Assembly: GCA_015478945.1 (NCBI GenBank) | Contig: JABUQX010038871.1 | Coordinates: forward strand, 1 to 39,584 | Direction: 5' to 3' | Source of the DNA: Trachelipus rathkii | Taxonomy: Eukaryota; Arthropoda; Malacostraca; Isopoda; Trachelipodidae | Length of the DNA: 39,584 nucleotides | In this document: piece after piece, positions 34,529-39,584 of the stretch | Numbering within the stretch: the stretch's first letter is position 1 | Layout: every line of letters begins with the position of its first letter | The notes under the pieces: model-generated | Databases searched by the model: none | The model's input: the letters and a program-made list of their open reading frames with translations, nothing else | Told to the model about the DNA's origin: nothing | Position numbers and translations under genes: made by a program

Positions 34529-34531
<3 letters not shown>
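34119..34531. other. GC-balanced insert between TA tracts, unassigned
   Basis: About 410 bp of higher-complexity sequence isolated between two TA tracts, with a run of C at 34150-34162. An 88-codon frame (34267-34533: SKLWNAKRWVTTVHSSTLGN...) is open but not recognisable. Isolation by TA tracts on both sides suggests a transposed or duplicated fragment. No terminal repeats found. Confidence 0.4.
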
Positions 34532-34579
<48 letters not shown>

Positions 34580-34594
34580 GTATATATATATATA

Positions 34595-34628
<34 letters not shown>

Positions 34629-34645
34629 CATATATATATTATATC
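34532..34645. repeat. (TA)n tract
   Basis: TA run that ends at the Tc1/mariner fragment. Confidence 0.9.
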
Positions 34646-34860
34646 CAGGTATCTGACGTTAACCAAAGGGAGAAGTTCAAATCATCCTAAGTACACAGTT
34701 AGGACTGTCAAGCATTCAGATCAGGTAATGGTGTGGGGTTGTTTTCAGTGTTTAATTATTGGGAGAGGAACCATTGTATTTCTTGCCCAGAAACCTGATG
34801 ATGAATGGAACATAAATTGTTTAGAGTATTACCTTCTCCTGCTCCAATTTTAGAAGAAAC
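34646..34860 (+). pseudogene. Tc1/mariner-type transposase fragment (DDE domain)
   Basis: An open stretch at 34689-34853 (55 codons) reads KYTVRTVKHSDQVMVWGCF, then GRGTIVFLAQK and later NCLEYYLLLLQF before a stop. Residues V-VWGCF followed by G-G----L form the central strand region of the Tc1/mariner DDE domain, between the first and second catalytic Asp. Neither catalytic Asp lies in the fragment. Nothing resembling the DNA-binding N-terminus or the terminal repeats was seen nearby, so this is a short relic. Confidence 0.82.
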
Positions 34861-35165
34861 AGAAAATATATGAGACAGTAAGAAGCCACACTGGGCCCTA
34901 TGAGACTGTTTCCAGCCAACTAAGTATACAATCACTCAACCCATGTCAACATGCAAAACCTCAACAAGCCACCCTAAGGCTTGTCCTGTATCTTACACAA
35001 AAGTAAAAGGCTAATTATAAATCAATCTACTACTGAAAAAGCAAATAACTGTAGATGAGTACATGCTAACCACACTACAAGTAAATTTAATAAGACTGTT
35101 GTCATGCTGCATTAAACCTTAAAAAACTGTCAATTTGACTAGTTTTTTTATACATATATGATACC
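34861..35165. other. Spacer, nothing recognised
   Basis: AT-rich sequence between the Tc1/mariner relic and a LINE fragment. No motif seen. Confidence 0.45.
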
Positions 35166-35628
35166 GTCATGCCATCTAATAAACTTATCCATCCCTCTCT
35201 TAAACTCTGCAAGTGAGTCAAATCAACAATTTTCCTGCAAGCAAACCATTCCAAAATTAAACAACTCTTTTACTGAATGAGTGTGTTTCTTATATCAAGT
35301 TGGACAATGCTGTAATTTTCTTACCGTGTACCCAGTTTTCCCGTCCAGATGATGCTGCTTACAGAAAATTTATTGGTCCTGCATAATTGACCCCAGCCAA
35401 CAAAACCTAGCCTTGTGAACCATATCCTACATAAAATTTTCTTTAAATGAAAACATTCCTAACTTCCTTAAGCCTCTCCTCATTACTCTTACCCTCAAAG
35501 CCAGAAGTCATCCTTGTTGCTCTAAGCAATGCACTCTCTCTAGCATATCTATGTTTTTTCTTAAATAAAGGCTCAAAATTATAATCAACTACTCTGAATA
35601 CTTGCCTATATAGCTATCTACAAAAGCT
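35166..35628 (-). pseudogene. LINE C-terminal fragment (CR1-like)
   Basis: Minus-strand pieces in order are QVFRVVDYNFEPLFKKK, LLRATRMTSGFEGKSNEERL, RNTHSFSKRVV and then FNFGMVCLQE with SLAEFKRGMDKFI in a neighbouring frame. They correspond to the post-catalytic region of CR1-like reverse transcriptases, where a block like RA-K--------YEERL is followed by R---F--RV---WN-LP---V and F---LD. Frames shift two or three times. No catalytic residues are included. It belongs to a LINE clade different from the family at 21055-23035. Confidence 0.78.
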
Positions 35629-35755
35629 TATATATATATATGGTATATATATATATATATATATAATTATATATATAGTATATATTATATATATATATAT
35701 ATATAATATATATATATATAATATATAATATAATTATATATATATTATATATATG
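35629..35755. repeat. (TA)n tract
   Basis: TA run between two LINE fragments of opposite orientation. Confidence 0.9.
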
Positions 35756-36712
35756 TGGCGAATCTTGAAGAGAGTTTTGAGAGGATTGGTAGAGAGATTT
35801 GACAGAGTGTGGTAAAATGAGAGGCTTGAAAGTAAACGTGAATAAGAAGGTTATGGTTGTGAGGAGGACAGTCCTCAGTGTGAAAGTTAGTTAGATGTTG
35901 AGCATCTGGAACAAGTGTCTGAGTTTAAATATTTAGATATTATGTTGGATGAGAAGGGAACGGATGATGCAAAGTGTGGTAGGAAAGTGTGAATGGCAGG
36001 AAGGGCTGTGGCAATTAAAATCGTTTGGTGAATGTAGGGACCTAAGTTGAGTGTTGCTAGATCTTACAGGAGGTATGTTGTGCCTGTGTTATTTAATAGT
36101 AGTGAGACTAAATGGTTGGAATAGAGAATATAGTCTAAATGTCAATGTGTTCAGATGGACAATCTAGGGGTTGCTAGGTGTGAGAAGAATTGATAAAATG
36201 AGAAAATGAAACGTATTAGAGATTGTGTTGGTGTAGAAAGGGGTAAAATGGGAATAAAGTAAGTATGTGAGATGTTTGGTCCCATGTTGGAAAAATGAAT
36301 GGTAGTCGGTGTTAGCGGCTATGTATTAAGGCGAGTGTTTGGTACGCCGACTGGCTGGGAGACCAAATAAAAAGTGAATTGAGTCAGTAAGGAATGCCTG
36401 GAAGAGAGAATGTGAGTTTGGTAGAGGCGAGAAGAAAGGTGTATAACAGGAGTGAATGGCGGGGTTTGTTGTGAGGGGGTATGGTTGTGGCCCCACCTGG
36501 GCCAAGGGACCCTTACATTGCCGATCTACCATAGTGAGGGTCAATTGGCGGTCCCATGAAGCTCTAGGGTGATTTTTTTGGACTCCGACGAGTTCTCAAC
36601 TAATTAATTTCGACTTTGTCATATTCTTACTACTGGCTTTTCTTTTCACGATCAAGCTACGCATCACCCCATTGTGGTTATAAAAGTGACCTCACCTCAA
36701 GAAGAATATATA
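35756..36712 (+). pseudogene. LINE 3' half (family A) with 3' UTR
   Basis: Begins mid-RT just after the catalytic box: NLEESFERIGREI in one frame corresponds to the KSLEGLVERF block of the copy at 22190. It continues through VSEFKYLDIMLDEKGTDDAK (35920-35980), the SEFKYLG block, SYRRYVVPVLF (36060-36095) and a C-terminal WFGPMLEK-like stretch near 36280. The non-coding tail 36480-36712 (ATGAAGCTCTAGGGTGATTTTTTT, then TTTGTCATATTCTTA) matches that at 15780-16010. It ends in a TA tract at 36705, into which the next hAT has inserted. 5'-truncated and frame-broken. Confidence 0.88.
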
Positions 36713-36721
36713 ATATATATA

Positions 36722-36808
36722 CAGTGGCGTATCCAGAATTTTTTTTTCGGGGGGGCCAAACAAAAATCGTTTATTAATATATATAATATATATATATATA
36801 TATATTAT

Positions 36809-36845
<37 letters not shown>

Positions 36846-37843
36846 TTATTGATATATAATAAATATATAATATATATATATATATATATATAATATATTA
36901 TATATATATATATATAAAGTGAGACAAAATATTAAATTTTAGAAAAAATGGGAGTAATTTATATAAATTACTAAAAAATCATCTTACTAAATTGTTAACT
37001 TTAATCGCCGGGCAGGAGTGAGCAAAATCCAGATACACATCTTCATTTTTTATGTCATATTCCGATGAGTAGAGAAGAGCAAGTCCAGTATTCTTCATCT
37101 CCAAATAGTATTTTTCTAGTAGCTTCAGAAGTCAATGCTTGAAAAGCTTCTTTCTACTGAAGGAGTAGACACGGGCAAAATTGCCAGTATTTGCAACAAG
37201 ATGTAAATATTTGAAATTGTGACTGCGAACAAGAAACTAGTCCAGTCTATTGCTGTTTTTGGAAACGATCTCTGCTGTGATGCCATTTCAACTTACATAA
37301 ATCCCATTCTTTTTACTAAATCTTCTATTAGTCTTTCGAGATCTTTCCTTGTAAAATGTTACACAATCTTTTATCTTCTCATATGGCACATTACAGCCGT
37401 GTTCGGTATGACAAATGCAAGGAAGATATAATTTCTTTATGCTTTAAAAACCTTATCCTTATGCTGATATTAAATATCCCATAAATGGTATACTAAATGG
37501 GATGTACAATAAATAAGTTTGTGGGTCGGAGTAAAATTTGGGTCTGTATTTTTGATACTTGTTAATTCTTGGGTAACAGCAATTTCAATACTCAGCTCTG
37601 ATACGCTACACATTCTTCAAATATCTGCTGAAATTCTAACGTTGCATTTTCTCGATGGCTTCAAGTTTACTTTAACTAACAGGACTTATGAGATTTGTTC
37701 CTGACATCGACGAATTATATAAAATTAATTTAACCTCTGCACTTTATATTATTAACAGATAGAATACTTAAAAATTTTTTAGTGCCTAGAAAATTTCGGG
37801 GGGGGGCCATGGCCCCCTTGGCCCCCCCCCTGGAACGCCACTG
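36722..37843 (-). mobile_element. hAT transposon remnant with both terminal repeats
   Basis: Left end CAGTGGCGTATCCAGA; the complement of the right end is CAGTGGCGTTCCAGGGGGG. The outermost 9 bases are identical. Just inside each end is a G/C block (CGGGGGGGCC and GGGGGGGCCATGGCCCCC). The 8 bases outside both ends are TATATATA, the target-duplication length of hAT elements, though it proves little inside TA repeats. The minus strand carries the end of a hAT transposase: LQILAILPVSTPSVERSFSS near 37200-37150 (the dimerisation motif), then YYLEMKNTGLALLYSSEYD near 37110-37050. Upstream, FTRKDLERLIEDLVKRMGF-like residues lie near 37330. TTF and DUF4371 regions are missing, so it is internally deleted. 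Confidence 0.87.
36780..36915. repeat. (TA)n tract inside hAT element
   Basis: TA run located between the left terminal repeat and the coding remnant of the hAT element. Confidence 0.88.
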
Positions 37844-37962
37844 TATATATATATAGTATATATATATATATATAATATATATATATAATATATAATATAT
37901 ATATATTATATATTATATATATATATTATAATAATATATATATATAATATACGGATATATAT

Positions 37963-38048
<86 letters not shown>

Positions 38049-38067
38049 TATATATATATATATATAT
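37844..38067. repeat. (TA)n tract
   Basis: Long TA run outside the right terminus of the hAT. It is probably continuous with the tract at 36700-36721 before the insertion. Confidence 0.9.
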
Positions 38068-38342
38068 TAAATTCAGCATTTACTCTGGCTCTAGAATATT
38101 ACATTATTAGATATTATTAATTTTTTGAAATTAAATTCAATCATAACAAACTAAAGCATTATTTAAGTAAGATTTCTTATATAATTAATCCTAATGACAT
38201 TATTTCAAATATTTTTTGTTTTATTTCATGCATTAAAATTTTTAGCATTAAAAAAAAAAATTTTTTTTTTTTTTTTTGCATGCAAAATTTTTTTCATGCA
38301 TTAAAAAATTATAAATTTTTTAATTTTAATAAAAATCATTTA
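38068..38342. other. Intron or intergenic DNA with poly-A/poly-T patches
   Basis: AT-rich. 38250-38277 is an A run followed by a long T run, and 38278-38340 contains GCATGCAAAATTTTTTTCATGC and ATAAATTTTTTAATTTTAAT inverted words. No coding signal. Confidence 0.5.
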
Positions 38343-38581
38343 CAAAATTTTAATTTATAAATGTGAAATTATATTATTATTATAGTGAGCTCTCTCTTTT
38401 TTTGCAATTTGAAAATAAAACCTCTTATTTTATACACGATTTCTATAAAAATTTAGATTTATTTATTTATCATAATTTTTATAGAAATCTTGTATAAAAT
38501 AAGGTTTTATTTTCAAATTGCAAAAAAAAAGAGAGCTCACTATAATAATAATATAATTTCCCATTTATAAATTAAAATTTG
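38343..38581. mobile_element. Foldback element B (near-perfect long hairpin)
   Basis: The left arm 38343-38453 (CAAAATTTTAATTTATAAATG...) is the inverted complement of the right arm 38474-38581 (...CATTTATAAATTAAAATTTG) with only a few mismatches and slips. The loop is about 20 bases (38454-38473). The arms share ATTATATTATTATTATAGTGAGCTCTCT and GCAATTTGAAAATAAAACCT in inverted order. No coding content; best described as a foldback MITE. It ends about 200 bp upstream of the PTP exon, so it is probably intronic. Confidence 0.9.
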
Positions 38582-38782
38582 AAAAATAAATGGTAACTTT
38601 TGTTTCTGTTGCTATGCTAACTATACTATTAATTAGCCTGAAACTAAATTGGCTATGAATTAAGTACATTAAATTATTTAATTCTGAACTTTTACTCAAT
38701 ATACTCAATATGTGTTCTGTAAATTGTTACAATTAATTAGTCCTTACTTTATTTACACAATGATTTTATAATTTTCTTTCAG

Positions 38783-38994
38783 ATGACAAAACTAGGGTGG
38801 TTCTTCAGGCTTTTCCAGGGATTCCTGGAAGCGATTATGTCAATGCTAACTACATCAGGGGAGCTTCAGGGTCTAGAGCATATATTGCATCCCAGGGACC
38901 TCTTCCTAACACTGTTCCAGACTTTTGGAGAATGGTTGTGGAATGTGATGTACAAGTCATTATTATGGCCTCAAATGAAACTGAGGGTGGAAAG
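38783..38994 (+). CDS. Protein tyrosine phosphatase catalytic-domain exon
   Basis: Internal exon of 212 bp with acceptor TTTCTTTCAG before it and donor GTATTT after it. It enters with two bases of a split codon and then reads DKTRVVLQAFPGIPGSDYVN, ANYIRGASGSRAYIASQGPL, PNTVPDFWRM, VVECDVQVIIMASNETEGGK. This is the first half of a classical PTP domain: D-TRV, the DYVNANYI motif (usually DYINA-YI), and QGPL--T--DFW-M-(W)E. It differs from consensus in having Val where Trp normally precedes the Glu (MVVE). The next exon joins in phase 0. The gene removes phosphate from tyrosine in target proteins. The catalytic Cys motif (HCSAG-GR), the WPD loop and the N-terminal part lie outside the window. 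Resemblance is to non-receptor PTPs (PTP-PEST-like group), but the subfamily is not settled. A shorter frame starting at 38783 is a shadow. Confidence 0.93.
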
Positions 38995-39425
38995 GTATTT
39001 TTTTATTGCAATTTTTCATTTGGATTTCTCTTTAATGAGTTTAAATCAGTAGTGTCAATCTATCTTCTATGATTATTTTCAGCAAGATGTAATTTTCCTT
39101 ACTTTTTCATATGCTACCTATTTGTAGAATAAGAAATACTCGATAAATACATTTGAGTTATACAAATAACATGATTCAGAATAAAAATTATTATTAGTTA
39201 CTAGATACATTATTTTTCCCAAATCTCTTTTCATTGGTAGGGTGTGTGTTTGTTATTATTTTTTGAAAATAGTTAACTTTAATATTTTTAAAAAGTTAGT
39301 AGGTGTATATAAAAGCAATTGTGCTTTCAAATTTACCTATGTATGTATGTATCATCAAGAAATCTAAATAGTTATGCCAGATTTACCTGCAGATTAATAT
39401 TGTTGAATTTGATTTTTTTTTTCAG
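38995..39425 (+). other. PTP intron (431 bp)
   Basis: Begins GTATTT and ends with a pyrimidine tract and TTTTTTTTTTCAG. AT-rich and without repeats of note apart from (GTAT)3 near 39342-39353. Reading frames on both sides are in phase 0. Confidence 0.88.
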
Positions 39426-39530
39426 CACAAATGCGAATGTTATTGGGTTGAAAAGGAAGGTGAAGAGAAACAGTTTGGAAACGTCTTAGTTTCTTTCATT
39501 AAATCTCGACAAGTATGTCCAGATTTCTTG
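39426..39530 (+). CDS. Protein tyrosine phosphatase exon, continuation
   Basis: A 105-bp exon (35 codons, phase 0 at both ends) reading HKCECYWVEKEGEEKQFGNV, LVSFIKSRQVCPDFL, with donor GTAAGA at 39531. The K-C--YW motif is the conserved KC--YWP block, with Val replacing the usual Pro. Together with the preceding exon it gives NETEGGK followed by HKCECYW, the contiguous order seen in classical PTP domains. The following intron runs off the window at 39584. Confidence 0.93.
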
Positions 39531-39584
39531 GTAAGAACTTTAAAAATCAAATTTTCTACAGAAAAAGACACCACAGGTTAGTTT

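Noticed and set aside
38783..39052. 89-codon frame starting at the ATG after the splice acceptor
   Set aside because: The neighbouring frame carries the conserved PTP motifs and agrees with both splice junctions. The ATG here is chance.

Overview
The window looks like intergenic and intronic DNA from a large, repeat-rich animal genome. The best fit is an arthropod, probably a decapod crustacean. The evidence is a spliced protein tyrosine phosphatase gene at the right edge, decayed LINE, hAT, Tc1/mariner, tyrosine-recombinase and LTR elements, and very abundant (TA)n tracts. The decapod assignment rests on remembered resemblance of the LINE reverse transcriptases and the Gag knuckles, and no search was run. 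No bacterial genes, rRNA, tRNA or CRISPR arrays were seen. The only host coding sequence I can support is two PTP exons at 38783-38994 and 39426-39530.

Layout. 1-1370: no recognised feature. 1370-2770: tandem satellite with a unit of about 262-272 bp. 2880-3665: TA tracts alternating with TG-rich blocks. 4278-5016: a TAACG-rich hAT-like terminus and a long foldback element. 5150-7985: decayed hAT transposase with TTF/DUF4371-type architecture (+). 10316-10850: two further TAACG-rich copies in tandem. 11941-12790: LINE C-terminal region with RNase H (+). 14030-16030: two decayed LINE fragments (+). 16140-18191: repeat-array element ending in a hAT-like terminus. 18300-20130: decayed Crypton-like tyrosine recombinase (-). 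21055-23035: LINE reverse transcriptase (-). 23640-25220: decayed hAT (-). 26965-27100: end fragment of a BED-type hAT. 27107-28730: endonuclease half of a LINE (-). 29210-32422: complete-looking LTR retrotransposon that encodes only Gag (-). 32641-33984: BED-type hAT (-). 34640-34860: Tc1/mariner fragment. 35166-35640: LINE C-terminal fragment (-). 35756-36712: LINE (+). 36722-37843: hAT with both terminal repeats (-). 38343-38581: foldback element in the intron just upstream of the PTP exon.

How the parts relate. Three copies of one LINE family run from coding sequence through a shared 3' end into a TA tract. Two copies of the BED-hAT family carry a TA tract just inside their right end. TA tracts therefore appear to travel with mobile elements and to receive new insertions, which would explain the alternation of TA tract and transposon across the window. 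Almost all transposon frames are broken by small indels. Some of this may be assembly noise in a low-complexity region, but the PTP exons and the 340-codon Gag frame are intact.
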